Under the pieces are notes generated by a model, which saw nothing but the letters and a program-made list of their open reading frames with translations, ran no database searches and was not told where the DNA came from. Of a stretch of 64,000 nucleotides of DNA, positions 9,268 through 18,966 are shown in pieces. The stretch comes from Cyanobium gracile_A (GTDB lineage Bacteria > Cyanobacteriota > Cyanobacteriia > PCC-6307 > Cyanobiaceae), in NCBI RefSeq assembly GCF_034931305.1, contig NZ_JAYGHY010000005.1, forward strand, positions 1 through 64,000. The letters run 5' to 3'. The position numbers were made by a program, and so were the translations under genes. How positions within the stretch are numbered: position 1 is the first letter of the stretch; each line of letters starts with the position of its first letter.

Positions 9268-9494
9268 CCTGTCTTGTTGCAATGGGTTGACCACGTGCCA
9301 TCATTCTCTGTTGGCACCGTATCAGGGTGGACGATGGATGCCACCATCGCTCCGCAGTTATGAATTTAATTGTTGTTTTCTCCATGCTGATGTAAGAAAA
9401 ACGCAAGCCTCTCATGCCTTGCATCGGGCTTGGCGCCACCCAGCAACCCGTTCGATGCGGCCGTTGCCGTACCCATGCCAACGGGAGCTGTCGG

Positions 9495-10004
9495 CTAGTT
9501 CACTTGCCTGACGTCGACGGTAGCCATCTTCAGATAATAGTTGGCTTTGCAGACGACAGCCCCCCGGCCCATGCCCCCTTGGTTGTTCCGGCTGGTGAAC
9601 GTCCATTGGAAGGTTCGTTGCGCCCCGTCATCCGCTGTTTTGACAAAGCCGCTGACTCGTTTGTAACTGTCTGGATAGACCAGTTTGCTGCGTGCCAGTT
9701 TCTCGCATTCCGCCTTTTGCTCTGCGTGCCGATCCGTCACGGCCACCTCAGGTGTCGGCGCGGGGAAGAAGGCCAGCTTGCCAAGCAGTCCGAGGCTGAG
9801 GACAAGGATCAGTCCGGTACACCAGAGCGTGCCAACGACCCATCGCGGTTGTCCATCCTTCCGACCTCTCTGGGTCCGCCGGAGCCCGGCAAGCTGGCGC
9901 GATCGTCGCCTCTGACTCCTCTGGCCCTGGGCTGGATTGGCTTGTTTGCGCCTACGGCGACGGCGCTTCAGCCAAGAGGACAGCGGATTGCTCGGGCCAG
10001 CCAT
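9495..10004 (-). CDS. Arg-rich single-pass membrane protein of unknown function
   Basis: 169 residues. The first ~55 residues are strongly basic, including a run of six arginines, then one membrane helix (about residues 56-80, WVVGTLWCTGLILVLSLGLL) and a C-terminal domain of about 85 residues with two cysteines. The C-terminal part, with YPDSYKRVSGF and FTSRNNQGG, resembles small bacterial domains often found in secreted proteins, but I cannot name it. The basic N-terminus should stay in the cytoplasm and could contact nucleic acid or lipid. It lies about 230 bases upstream of the autotransporter start, in the same direction. Confidence 0.65.
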   Translation of the reverse strand: MAGPSNPLSSWLKRRRRRRKQANPAQGQRSQRRRSRQLAGLRRTQRGRKDGQPRWVVGTLWCTGLILVLSLGLLGKLAFFPAPTPEVAVTDRHAEQKAECEKLARSKLVYPDSYKRVSGFVKTADDGAQRTFQWTFTSRNNQGGMGRGAVVCKANYYLKMATVDVRQVN

Positions 10005-10148
10005 TCAGTTGGCCTGCCGATGGGCTGACGGACGGACGGCCATCATAATGGGCTTTCAACCATAACCCCCTATCATAGCATTCCCTTATCTTCGCACTGG
10101 CATCCTCTTCCCTTCTTGTCGGTGACGGGCCCGCTCAGGCGACCGTAC

Positions 10149-11087
10149 TCAGAGCTCAGACCCGCAGAACTTGCAATGGCGCGCATCAGGATCATGGCCG
10201 TCCCTCCGGCAGGCCCCGCACACGATCAGCCGCTTCAGTTCCCCCTGGTGGGGGGCCTGGGATTCGCGGGCTCCGGCGGACGTTCCTTCCGCAGGCCTCA
10301 GCACCTTCAAGCCGATCTCGGCGCTGAGGATGCCGGTGGGCACGGCGATGATGCTGTAGCCGATCAGCATCACCACCGAGGCCATGAAGCGCCCCAGCGG
10401 CGTCACCGGCGCCACGTCGCCGTAGCCCACCGTGGTGATCGTGACGCAGGCCCAGTAGATGGCGACCGGGATGCTGCGGAAGCCGTCGTTGCCGGCCTCG
10501 ATCACATACATGAAGGCGCCGATCAGGATCACCAGCGTCACCATCGCCAGCAGGAACACGGTGATCTTGCGGCGGGCGGCGATCAGGGCACTCCAGAGGA
10601 GTTCGGCCTCCTGCAGGTAGGCGCCCAGCTTCAGCACCCGGAACACCCGCAGCAACCGCAGCACCCGCACCACCAGGAACAGCTGGCCGCCGCCGATCAG
10701 CAGCCCCAGGTAGGTGGGCAGGATCGCCAGCAGGTCCACCAGCCCGAAGAAGCTGGTGGCGTAGCGCCGCGGCTCGGCCACCAGCAGCAGCCGCAGCAGG
10801 TACTCGAGGCTGAACAGCAGGGTGAAGCCCCACTCCAGCCCCAGGAAGGCGGCGGCCCAGCGCTGCCGCAGCAGCGGGTCGCTCTCCAGCACCACCGCCA
10901 GCACGCTGAGGGCGATCGCCAGCATCAGCACGGCGTCGAAGGCCTTGCCGGAGGGGGTGTCCGTCTCGAGGATGGTGCGCTCCAGCCAGGGGCGCCCGAC
11001 CAGCCGCACCAGGGCGAGGGCCACGGCAACCAGCCCGACCAGCAGGAGCGGCACCAGCAGGGGCTCCAGCAGCGGCACCTGCAGCAT
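10149..11087 (-). CDS. Voltage-gated-type potassium channel with C-terminal zinc ribbon
   Basis: 312 residues. The layout is that of a six-helix channel: four helices, an S4-like ladder RVLRLLRVFRVLK near residues 141-153, then a pore loop with TTVGYGD and a final helix. The C-terminus adds a short region ending in CGAC...CKFCGSEL, two CxxC pairs that should bind one zinc ion. This tail is not part of the classical channel. The gene starts two bases after the livF stop, so it probably belongs to the amino acid transporter transcript. K+ selectivity is predicted from the filter; gating by voltage is inferred from the S4-like segment. Confidence 0.85.
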   Translation of the reverse strand: MLQVPLLEPLLVPLLLVGLVAVALALVRLVGRPWLERTILETDTPSGKAFDAVLMLAIALSVLAVVLESDPLLRQRWAAAFLGLEWGFTLLFSLEYLLRLLLVAEPRRYATSFFGLVDLLAILPTYLGLLIGGGQLFLVVRVLRLLRVFRVLKLGAYLQEAELLWSALIAARRKITVFLLAMVTLVILIGAFMYVIEAGNDGFRSIPVAIYWACVTITTVGYGDVAPVTPLGRFMASVVMLIGYSIIAVPTGILSAEIGLKVLRPAEGTSAGARESQAPHQGELKRLIVCGACRRDGHDPDARHCKFCGSEL

Positions 11088-11089
11088 CG

Positions 11090-11805
<716 letters not shown>

Positions 11806-11809
<4 letters not shown>

Positions 11810-12621
11810 CGGCCGTCTCCGCCGGCACCGCCCGAGCCACCCAGGTAGGCCTCGATCACCTGGGGATCGGTGCGCACCTCGGCGGGGCTGCCCAGGGCGA
11901 TGCGCCTGCCGAAGTTGAGCACCGCCAGGCGGTCGCAGAGCTGCATCATCAGCGGCACGTGGTGCTCGATGATCAGCACGGTCAGGGTGAAGTGCTCGCG
12001 GATCGTGCCGATCAGCCGCCGCAGGTCGTCCTTCTCGGCCGGATTCATGCCGGCGGCAGGTTCATCCAGCAGCAGCAGCCGCGGCGCCGTCGCCAGGGCC
12101 CGGGCGATCTCCAGCCGGCGGCGGTCGCCGTAGGGCAGGTCCCCGGCCCGCTGCTCCGCCAGGGCCTCCAGTTCCAGCAGGGTGAGCAGCTCCATCGCCC
12201 GGGCCTCCAGGCCCCTCTGGTGGCGGCGGAAGGCCCCATTGCCCAGCAGGGCGCCCAGCAGGGGGGTGCGGGCCGCGTGGTGCAGGCCCACCAGCACGTT
12301 CTCCCGCACTGAGAGGCTCTCGAACAGGCGCAGGTTCTGGAAGGTGCGGGCGATGCCGAGGCGGTTGAGGCCGCTGGCCCCCAGGCCCGTGGTGGGCGCC
12401 CCCCGCCACAGACAGCGGCCGCCGCTGGGGGGGGTGAGGCCGGAGATCACGTTGAACAGGGTGGTCTTGCCGGCGCCATTGGGGCCGATCAGGCCGAAGA
12501 TCTCCCCCTCCTCCAGCGCCAGGCTCACCTGATCGAGGGCCAGCAGGCCGCCGAAGCGGCAGCTGACCGCCTCCACCTGCAGCAGGGGAACGGGGCCGGT
12601 GCCGTCGGGGCTCTGGTTCAT
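11806..12621 (-). CDS. livG: Branched-chain/neutral amino acid ABC transporter, ATPase LivG/NatA
   Basis: 271 residues from ATG 12621, which overlaps the livM stop in an ATGA. The open frame continues far upstream to 13620, but that part is only a shadow of livM. Walker A GPNGAGKTT, the LivG-specific signature form LPYGDRRRLEIARAL, and Walker B LLLLDEPAAGMNP are present, and a characteristic C-terminal IEHHVPLMMQLCDRL follows. It is the second nucleotide-binding subunit of the importer. The start was fixed by the overlap and by the family length of about 250-270 residues. Confidence 0.9.
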
Positions 12622-13538
12622 GGGGTCTGCGGCGCCTGACGGCTCCGGTGGTGCCCTCGTCCCAGCCGGGCGGCCAGCCAGTGCAGCCGCTCCGCCGTCA
12701 CCAGTCCCTGGGGAAAGAACAGCGGACCCAGCAGGATCACCGCCCCGAACAGGATCAGGCGCAGGTCGCCCACCGGCCTCAGCAGCTCCGGCAGGGCGGT
12801 GAGCACCAGCCCCCCCAGCACCGGCCCAGGCCACAGGCGCGAGCCGCCGAAGACCACGAAGGCCAGGGTGGTGATGCTGGCGTCGAAGCTGCCGGCCCGG
12901 GCGTTCCAGGAGTTGAGGAAATGGGCCGCCAGCGCGCCGGTGACGCCGGCGAGCACGGCGCTGGCCACGAAGGCGATCAGCTTGGTGCGGGGGGTGTCGA
13001 TGCCGACGCAGGCGGCCGCCAGTTCGTCGTCGCGGATGGCGGCCATCGCCCGCCCCAGCCGCAGGGCCTCCAGCCGCTGGCACAGCCAGCAGGCCAGGGC
13101 CAGCAGCGCCAGGGTGAACAGCACGTAGCCCTCGGCGTGGGCGAAGGGCTGGGGGATGCCGAAGATCCCCATGGCCCCGCCGGTGAAAGGCAGGTTGAGG
13201 TTGAGCACCCGCAGGATCTCCACCAGGGCGATGGTGGCGATGGCCAGGTAGATCCCCCGCAGCCGCAGCACCGGACCGCCGATCGCCAGGGCGATCAGCC
13301 CCGCCAGGGCCCCGCCCAGGACCATTTCCGCCACCAGGGCCGGCAACGGTGAGGTGGCGCCGCTGCCCGCGAAGGCGGGGACGCCGGTGGAGAGCAGGGC
13401 GGCCACGTAGCCCCCCACCGCATAGAAGCCCGGGGTGGCCAGGGACAGCTGGCCGCAGCGCAGCGGCAGGTAGACCGAAAGCGCCAGCAGGGCGCCGAGG
13501 AGCATCTGTTCGAGCAGGGCGGCGTCCATGGCCCTCAC
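12618..13538 (-). CDS. livM: Branched-chain/neutral amino acid ABC transporter, permease LivM/NatD
   Basis: 306 residues, with about nine hydrophobic helices. LivM-type features include the GQLSLATPGFYAVGGYVAALL segment near the N-terminus and the conserved GGSRLWPGPVLGG region near residue 250. It forms half of the membrane channel. GTG 13538 overlaps the livH stop in a GTGA, and ATG 13529 is a close alternative. Together with livH, livG, livF and the binding protein the set is complete, so the transporter should be functional. Confidence 0.88.
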   Translation of the reverse strand: MRAMDAALLEQMLLGALLALSVYLPLRCGQLSLATPGFYAVGGYVAALLSTGVPAFAGSGATSPLPALVAEMVLGGALAGLIALAIGGPVLRLRGIYLAIATIALVEILRVLNLNLPFTGGAMGIFGIPQPFAHAEGYVLFTLALLALACWLCQRLEALRLGRAMAAIRDDELAAACVGIDTPRTKLIAFVASAVLAGVTGALAAHFLNSWNARAGSFDASITTLAFVVFGGSRLWPGPVLGGLVLTALPELLRPVGDLRLILFGAVILLGPLFFPQGLVTAERLHWLAARLGRGHHRSRQAPQTP

Positions 13539-14464
13539 ACCTTGGTGGGCAGCGGCCGGCCCAGCAGCCCCCGGGGCCGCAGCAGCAGCACCAGGAACAG
13601 GAAGCCGTAGCTGACCGCATCCTTGTAGCCCGACCAGTCAGCGGGGACGAACGCCTCCGCCAGCCCGACGATCAGCCCGCCCAGCACCGCCCCCGGCACG
13701 CTGCCTAGACCCCCCAGCACCAGCACCGCCAGGCCCTTGAGGCCGTAGCCGATGCCGAAATAGGGCCCGGCGATGCTGACGCTCAGCCCCACCAGCCCGC
13801 CGGCCACCCCGGCCAGGAAGCCGCTGAGGCCGAAGGCCAGCCGCACCATCGCCGTGCTGTCGATGCCCAGCAGCTGGGCGGTTTCGGGGTCCTCGGCCAC
13901 CGCCTGCAGCCCCTTGCCGTTGCGGCTGCCCTCCAGCCAGAGGGTGAGCAGGGCCAGGAGCACTACGGCGATCCCCAGCAGCAGGGCCTGCACGGTGCGC
14001 ACCCTGGCGCCCAGCAGGGGGAACGAGGCCGGCAGGCCGCCGAGGGCGCCGGTGGGGATGGCATAGCTTTCCGCCCCCACCAGCAGCTGGATCAGGTTCA
14101 CCAGGATCACGCCGGCCCCCAGGCTGGTGATCAGGGCCAGCAGTGGGTCGGCCCGGCGGCGGTGCAGGGGGCGGAAGGCCACCCGCTCCACCAGCAGGGC
14201 CACCAGGGCCGCCCCCAGCCCCGCCAGGGGCAGGGCGCCCCAGAAGGGCAGGGCGACGGGCAGCTGAAAACCCGCCAGAAGGCCGTTGGCCCCCACCGCG
14301 CCGCCGATCAGCAGGTAGGTGAAGTAGGCCCCCAGGGTGAACACGGCCCCGTGGGCGAAGTTGATCACCCCCAGCACCGAGAACACCAGGGTGTACCCCA
14401 GGGCGAACAGCCCGTACACCGCCCCCACGGACAGACCGTTCACCAGGATCTGAAGCAGGTCCAC
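13535..14464 (-). CDS. livH: Branched-chain/neutral amino acid ABC transporter, permease LivH/NatC
   Basis: 309 residues, with about eight membrane helices. The N-terminal pattern NGLSVGAVYGLFALGYTLVF followed by GVINFAHGAVF is diagnostic of LivH permeases, and GGLGSVPGAVLGG appears in the C-terminal half. It dimerises with LivM. The start is GTG 14464, 7 bases after the binding-protein stop. The C-terminus ends four bases into livM. No truncation is seen. Confidence 0.9.
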   Translation of the reverse strand: MDLLQILVNGLSVGAVYGLFALGYTLVFSVLGVINFAHGAVFTLGAYFTYLLIGGAVGANGLLAGFQLPVALPFWGALPLAGLGAALVALLVERVAFRPLHRRRADPLLALITSLGAGVILVNLIQLLVGAESYAIPTGALGGLPASFPLLGARVRTVQALLLGIAVVLLALLTLWLEGSRNGKGLQAVAEDPETAQLLGIDSTAMVRLAFGLSGFLAGVAGGLVGLSVSIAGPYFGIGYGLKGLAVLVLGGLGSVPGAVLGGLIVGLAEAFVPADWSGYKDAVSYGFLFLVLLLRPRGLLGRPLPTKV

Positions 14465-14471
14465 CCGGCGC

Positions 14472-15671
14472 CTACTTCAGCAGGGCGAAGCGTCCGCTGC
14501 GCCCGCCGGGATCCATGCGCACCTGGGCCACGAAGAACTGGCTCTGGATCACCTCACCTTCGGGGGTGAAACGGATCTCGCCCAGGGGGGTGGCATAGGT
14601 GCCGGCCAGGATCTCCTCCATCAGCTGCTTGCGGGCCGCCGCCAGGGGGGCGCCAGCCAGGGGCTGGCGTTGGTCGAGGCGCACCAGGGCTTCGCCGATC
14701 ACCTGCAGCGCCGTGTAGGCCTGGGCGGTGAGCTGGGGCGGCATGGCCCCCCCCTTGGCCGCCTGGAAAGCTTTCAGGAAGGCCGTATTGGCGGGCGTGT
14801 CCAGCTCGGGGCTGTAGGCCTGGGCGATCAGCAGTCCGTCGCAGTACTTCTGGCAGATCGGATAGATGTTGGGCGTGTTCATGCCATTGCCGGCCACGAT
14901 CAGGCCCCGGTAGCCCAGCTCCCGCAGCTGGCGGATCAGGTTGCCCCCATCCACCGCCTGCAGCGACAGCACGATCAGATCGGGTTTCTCCCGCAGCGCC
15001 GCGCTGATCTGGTTCTGGAAGTCCTGGTCGTTGAGCTGGGTGCGCTGCACCGTCGCCGGCTCGAGGCCCTTCTCCTTGAGGGCCTTCTGGAAGATGGTGG
15101 TTTCGGCGGTGCTGTAGGCGTCGTCCTGGGCATAGAAGACTGCCGCCCGCTTCAGCCCCGGCTGGATCTTCAGGGCCTGGGCGATGGCCATGGGCGCGAT
15201 CACCGAGCTCGGGGCGGAGACCCGGCTGATGAAGAAGCCGATCTCCGGGATGCCGGTCGCGGTGTTGGAGGGGGCCACCACCGGCACACCGCGGCGCTGG
15301 GCGATGGGGTCGGCGGAGAAGGCCTGCTGGGAGAGGGTGGGACCGACCAGGGCCAGCACGCCCCGGTTGATCTGCAGGGTGAAGGCCGCATTGGCCCCCG
15401 GTTCGTCGCTGCCACTGTCCTCCAGGGCCAGTTTCAGGGGACGGCCGTTGATGCCGCCGCTGCCGTTGCGCTGCTTGAGCGCCAGCTCCAGGCCGATTTT
15501 CTGGTCCTGGCCGTAGACGTTGGCGTTGCCGGTGAGAGCCAGCACAGCCCCCACCGGCACCCCGCCGGCCACATCCACGGGCTGGTTGGCGTCATCGCTG
15601 CCGCAGCCCACCAGCAGCAGGGTCAGGGTCAGCAGCCCCGTGCCGACCCGCAGGAAACGACCGACGCTCAC
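14472..15671 (-). CDS. livK: Amino acid ABC transporter substrate-binding lipoprotein (LivK/NatB-like)
   Basis: 399 residues. The signal segment LLTLTLLLVGCGSDD has a lipobox (LVGC), so the protein is probably lipid-anchored outside the plasma membrane. The body is a type I periplasmic-binding fold: VGAVLALTGN at the N-terminus, LVGPTLSQQAFSADPIA, and a hinge-rich C-terminal half. Peripla_BP_6 members bind leucine, neutral amino acids or urea; the ligand cannot be read from sequence. The GTG start overlaps the hemL stop in a GTGA, coupling the transporter to a tetrapyrrole gene. Confidence 0.87.
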   Translation of the reverse strand: MSVGRFLRVGTGLLTLTLLLVGCGSDDANQPVDVAGGVPVGAVLALTGNANVYGQDQKIGLELALKQRNGSGGINGRPLKLALEDSGSDEPGANAAFTLQINRGVLALVGPTLSQQAFSADPIAQRRGVPVVAPSNTATGIPEIGFFISRVSAPSSVIAPMAIAQALKIQPGLKRAAVFYAQDDAYSTAETTIFQKALKEKGLEPATVQRTQLNDQDFQNQISAALREKPDLIVLSLQAVDGGNLIRQLRELGYRGLIVAGNGMNTPNIYPICQKYCDGLLIAQAYSPELDTPANTAFLKAFQAAKGGAMPPQLTAQAYTALQVIGEALVRLDQRQPLAGAPLAAARKQLMEEILAGTYATPLGEIRFTPEGEVIQSQFFVAQVRMDPGGRSGRFALLK

Positions 15672-17023
15672 GCCAGCGTGTGGAAGACGTCGCGGAAGGC
15701 GGCGATGGTCGCGTCGATGTCGGCGTCGCTGTGGGCCAGGGAGGTGAAGCCGGCCTCAAAGGCGCTCGGTGCCAGATAGACGCCGCGCTCGAGCATGCCG
15801 CGGTGCAGCCGGCCGAAGCGGACCGTGTCGGCGGCCTTGGCCTGCTCGAAGTTGTGCACCGGCCCCTCGCAGAGGAAGAAGCCGAACATGGCGCTGATGT
15901 TGCCGCCGCAGCAGGGGACGCCGGCTTCGGCGGCGGCGGCCTGGATGCCGTCGCTGAGCCGGCGGGTGATCGCCTCCAGCCGCTCGTAGCTGCCGGGTTG
16001 TTTCAGCAGCTGCAGGGTCTTGATGCCGGCGGTCATGGCCAGGGGATTGCCGCTCAGGGTGCCGGCCTGGTACATCGGACCGGCCGGCGCCACCATCGCC
16101 ATGATGTCGGCCCGGCCGCCATAGGCCCCCACCGGCAGGCCACCGCCGATCACCTTGCCCATGGTGGTCAGGTCAGGGGTGACCCCGAAGCGGGCTTGGG
16201 CGCCGCCGTAGCTGATGCGGAAGCCGGTCATGACTTCGTCGAACACCAGCAGGGCGCCGTTCTCCTTGGTGAGTTCGCGCAGGCCCTCGAGGAAACCGGG
16301 TTCGGGGGTGATGAAGCCCGCGTTGCCCACCACCGGCTCCAGGATCACCCCGGCGATCTCACCGGGGTTGTTGGCGAACAGCTGCTTGACCGACTCCAGG
16401 CAGTTGTAGGGGGCGGTGAGGGTGCCGGCCGTGACCGCCCGCGGCACCCCGGGGGAATCGGGCAGGCCGAGGGTGGCCACCCCGGAGCCCGCCTTGACCA
16501 GGAACATGTCCGCATGGCCGTGGTAGCAGCCTTCGAACTTGATCACCTTCTCCCGGCCGGTGAAGGCGCGCATCAGCCGCAGCACCGCCATGCAGGCCTC
16601 GGTGCCGGAGTTCACGAAGCGCACCATCTCCACCGAGGGCACGGCGTCGATCACCAGCTCGGCCAGCTCGTTCTCCAGCACGCAGGGCGCGCCGAAGCTG
16701 GTTCCCTTCTCCAGGGCTTGGTGCAGGGCGGCGATCACCTCCGGATGGCTGTGGCCGCAGATGGCGGGGCCCCAGCTGCCCACGTAATCGATGTAGCGGT
16801 TGCCGTCCACGTCCCAGGCGTAGGCGCCCTTCACACGGTCGAAGACGATCGGTTGGCCGCCCACCGACTTGAAGGCCCGCACCGGGGAACTGACGCCGCC
16901 GGGCATGAGGGTCTGGGCGGCGGCGAAGATCTCCTCGGATCGGGTGGTGAGGAGAGCAGGGGCCGAGGTGGGCGCTGAAGGGGTGGCCGAACTCAAGGCG
17001 GGATCCGCGGAAGGTGGACGCAT
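15668..17023 (-). CDS. hemL: Glutamate-1-semialdehyde 2,1-aminomutase
   Basis: 451 residues. HemL converts glutamate-1-semialdehyde to 5-aminolevulinate, the committed precursor of chlorophyll, heme and bilins in the C5 pathway. Hallmarks seen include FVNSGTEACMAVLRLMRAFTG, CYHGHAD, VFDEVMTGFR with the PLP-contacting Asp, and TMGKVIGGGLP with the Schiff-base lysine. ATG 17023 is chosen; the frame stays open further upstream only because it lies opposite the FAD-oxidase gene. The ~20-residue Pro/Ala-rich N-terminus makes it slightly longer than typical. It is the first gene of a long same-strand run with the liv genes. Confidence 0.95.
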   Translation of the reverse strand: MRPPSADPALSSATPSAPTSAPALLTTRSEEIFAAAQTLMPGGVSSPVRAFKSVGGQPIVFDRVKGAYAWDVDGNRYIDYVGSWGPAICGHSHPEVIAALHQALEKGTSFGAPCVLENELAELVIDAVPSVEMVRFVNSGTEACMAVLRLMRAFTGREKVIKFEGCYHGHADMFLVKAGSGVATLGLPDSPGVPRAVTAGTLTAPYNCLESVKQLFANNPGEIAGVILEPVVGNAGFITPEPGFLEGLRELTKENGALLVFDEVMTGFRISYGGAQARFGVTPDLTTMGKVIGGGLPVGAYGGRADIMAMVAPAGPMYQAGTLSGNPLAMTAGIKTLQLLKQPGSYERLEAITRRLSDGIQAAAAEAGVPCCGGNISAMFGFFLCEGPVHNFEQAKAADTVRFGRLHRGMLERGVYLAPSAFEAGFTSLAHSDADIDATIAAFRDVFHTLA

Positions 17024-17119
17024 TCGTTTCCCATCCTGACCCAGAAGGGTGCCGGGGTGCCTGGCCTCAGTAAGTTCGGAACCAATGCCCCCCCTCCCCC
17101 GGCCCACCGGAGCCCCTGC

Positions 17120-18622
17120 GTGACGATCGACTGGGCCGCGATGGAGCGCCACTGCCGCGCCCTGCTGCCGCCACGGGCGGTGGTGGCGGCGCCCCAGGAG
17201 CTGCTGGCCTACGACTGCGACGGTCTGACCCTGCATCGGGCCCAGCCCCGTCTGGTAGTGCTGCCGGAAACCACCGAGCAGGTGGCAGCCCTGCTGCGGC
17301 TCTGCCACACCCGGGGGGTGCCCTTCGTGGCCCGGGGCAGCGGCACCGGCCTGTCCGGTGGCGCCCTGGCCGAGACCGAGGCGCTGGTGATCGCCACCAG
17401 CCGCATGCGCTCGATCCTGGAGGTGGATCTGGCCAACCGGCGCATCACCGTGCAGCCGGGGGTGATCAACGGCTGGGTCACCCGGGCGGTGGCCGGCGAT
17501 GGCTTCTATTACGCCCCGGACCCCTCCAGCCAGGTGGTGTGCTCGATCGGCGGCAACGTGGCCGAAAACTCCGGTGGGGTGCACTGCCTCAAGTACGGCG
17601 TCACCAGCAACCATGTGCTGGAGATGGAGGTGGTGCTGCCCGATGGCACCGTCACCACCTTTGGCAGCGGCCTGGCCGAAACCCCCGAGCTGGATCTGCG
17701 CGGGGTGTTCATCGGCAGTGAAGGCACCCTCGGCATCGCCACCGCCATCACCCTGCGGCTGCTGCGGGCGCCCCAGAGTGTGGCGGTGCTGCTGGCCGAT
17801 TTCACCGCCATGGAGGCCGCCGGTGAGGCGGTGCGCCTGGTCACCGCCGCCGGCGTGCTGCCGGCGGGGATGGAGATCATGGACAACTTCACGATCAACG
17901 CCGTCGACGATCTGTTCGGCCGCGACGAGTACCCCCGCGACGCCGCTGCGGTGCTGCTGATCGAACTCGACGGGCAGGAGCGGGAGGTGACGGCCGCCGT
18001 GGAAATCGCCGGCGAGCTCTGCCGCCGGGCCGGCGCCCGCACGATCCGGCGTGCCTCCAGCGAGGCCGACCGGGCCCTGCTGTGGAAGGGCCGCAAGTCC
18101 GCCTTCGCCGCCGTCGGCCGCATCACCCCCACCTATTACGTGCAGGACGGTGTGGTCCCCCGCAGCGCCCTGCCCGCGGTGCTGGCGGCGATCGAGGAGC
18201 TCAGCCGCCGCTACGACCTGCCGGTGGCCAACGTGTTCCATGCCGGTGACGGCAATCTCCACCCGCTGATCCTTTATCGGGCCGACGAGCCCGGCGTGAT
18301 CGACCGGGTGCAGGCCCTCGGTGCCGACATCCTGCGCCTCTGCATCGAGGCCGGCGGCAGCATCACCGGTGAGCACGGGGTGGGCAGTGACAAGCGCTGC
18401 TACCTCGACTGGATGTTCGCCCCCGACGACCTGGCCACGATGCGGCTGGTGCGCGAGGCCTTTGATCCTGCCGGCCTGGCCAATCCCGGCAAGATATTCC
18501 CCATACCGCGCAGCTGCGGCGAATCGGCGCGGCGCCAGGCGTCGTCGCTCACCCTGAGGTTCGAGGCGCCCCTCGGGAGCGAGATCCAGCAGCCGAGTCT
18601 CGAGCCCCTGGATGTCTTCTGA
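17120..18622 (+). CDS. glcD: FAD-linked oxidase, glycolate dehydrogenase GlcD-type
   Basis: About 500 residues. A PCMH-type FAD-binding domain is visible: LPETTEQVAALLRLCHTRGVPFVARGSGTGLSGGA style motif, then QPGVING and SIGGNVAENSGG. The C-terminal part has NVFHAGDGNLHPL and GGSITGEHGVGSDK, both highly typical of GlcD and D-lactate dehydrogenases. In cyanobacteria GlcD oxidises glycolate from photorespiration to glyoxylate. GTG 17120 begins close to the family start; GTG 17057 would add 21 poorly conserved residues. It is divergent from hemL, and GlcE/GlcF partners are not adjacent. Confidence 0.88.
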   Translation: MTIDWAAMERHCRALLPPRAVVAAPQELLAYDCDGLTLHRAQPRLVVLPETTEQVAALLRLCHTRGVPFVARGSGTGLSGGALAETEALVIATSRMRSILEVDLANRRITVQPGVINGWVTRAVAGDGFYYAPDPSSQVVCSIGGNVAENSGGVHCLKYGVTSNHVLEMEVVLPDGTVTTFGSGLAETPELDLRGVFIGSEGTLGIATAITLRLLRAPQSVAVLLADFTAMEAAGEAVRLVTAAGVLPAGMEIMDNFTINAVDDLFGRDEYPRDAAAVLLIELDGQEREVTAAVEIAGELCRRAGARTIRRASSEADRALLWKGRKSAFAAVGRITPTYYVQDGVVPRSALPAVLAAIEELSRRYDLPVANVFHAGDGNLHPLILYRADEPGVIDRVQALGADILRLCIEAGGSITGEHGVGSDKRCYLDWMFAPDDLATMRLVREAFDPAGLANPGKIFPIPRSCGESARRQASSLTLRFEAPLGSEIQQPSLEPLDVF

Positions 18623-18669
18623 GCGGGGCGTCGGACCTACGTTGAAGGGCCCTCCACCGCCTGCGCTCC

Positions 18670-18957
18670 ATGAAGATCCGTCGGATGGCCTGCCTGGGTG
18701 TGGCGGCCGTGCTGGCTGCGGCAGCCCCCGCCCAGGCCCAGTCGCCGGTCGTCAATCTGGTGGCCAAGAAGGTGATCGAGCGCTATCAGAAATCCACCTG
18801 CGACCAGCTCTGGGCCGCCCGCAGTGAGCGGCGTGGCTCGCAGGAGCAGCGCGTGCTCGACATGCTCAACGACGAACCCCAGATGCGTCAGGCCTTCATC
18901 GATCAGGTCGCCGGTCCGGTGATGAACAAGCTGTTCGTCTGCGGGATGATCCCCTGA
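18670..18957 (+). CDS. Small secreted protein, conserved in cyanobacteria
   Basis: 95 residues. Signal peptide: two Arg residues, hydrophobic Ala/Val core and AQAQS cleavage region near residue 24. The mature part is about 70 residues, mostly helical, with two cysteines (STCDQLW and LFVCGMIP) that could pair. I recall similar small proteins in other Synechococcus genomes, but have no name or function to offer. It follows the glcD-type gene by 47 bases and may be co-transcribed. Confidence 0.65.
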   Translation: MKIRRMACLGVAAVLAAAAPAQAQSPVVNLVAKKVIERYQKSTCDQLWAARSERRGSQEQRVLDMLNDEPQMRQAFIDQVAGPVMNKLFVCGMIP

Positions 18958-18966
18958 CCGCTGGCT

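Noticed and set aside
9251..9481. 76-codon minus-strand frame upstream of the autotransporter
   Set aside because: It crosses the AT-rich promoter region and overlaps the autotransporter start; no family likeness.
12622..13620. Upstream extension of the livG frame
   Set aside because: It lies within livM in another frame; the ATGA overlap and family length put the livG start at 12621.
17024..18376. Upstream extension of the hemL frame
   Set aside because: It is antisense to the FAD-oxidase gene and has no similarity to aminomutases.
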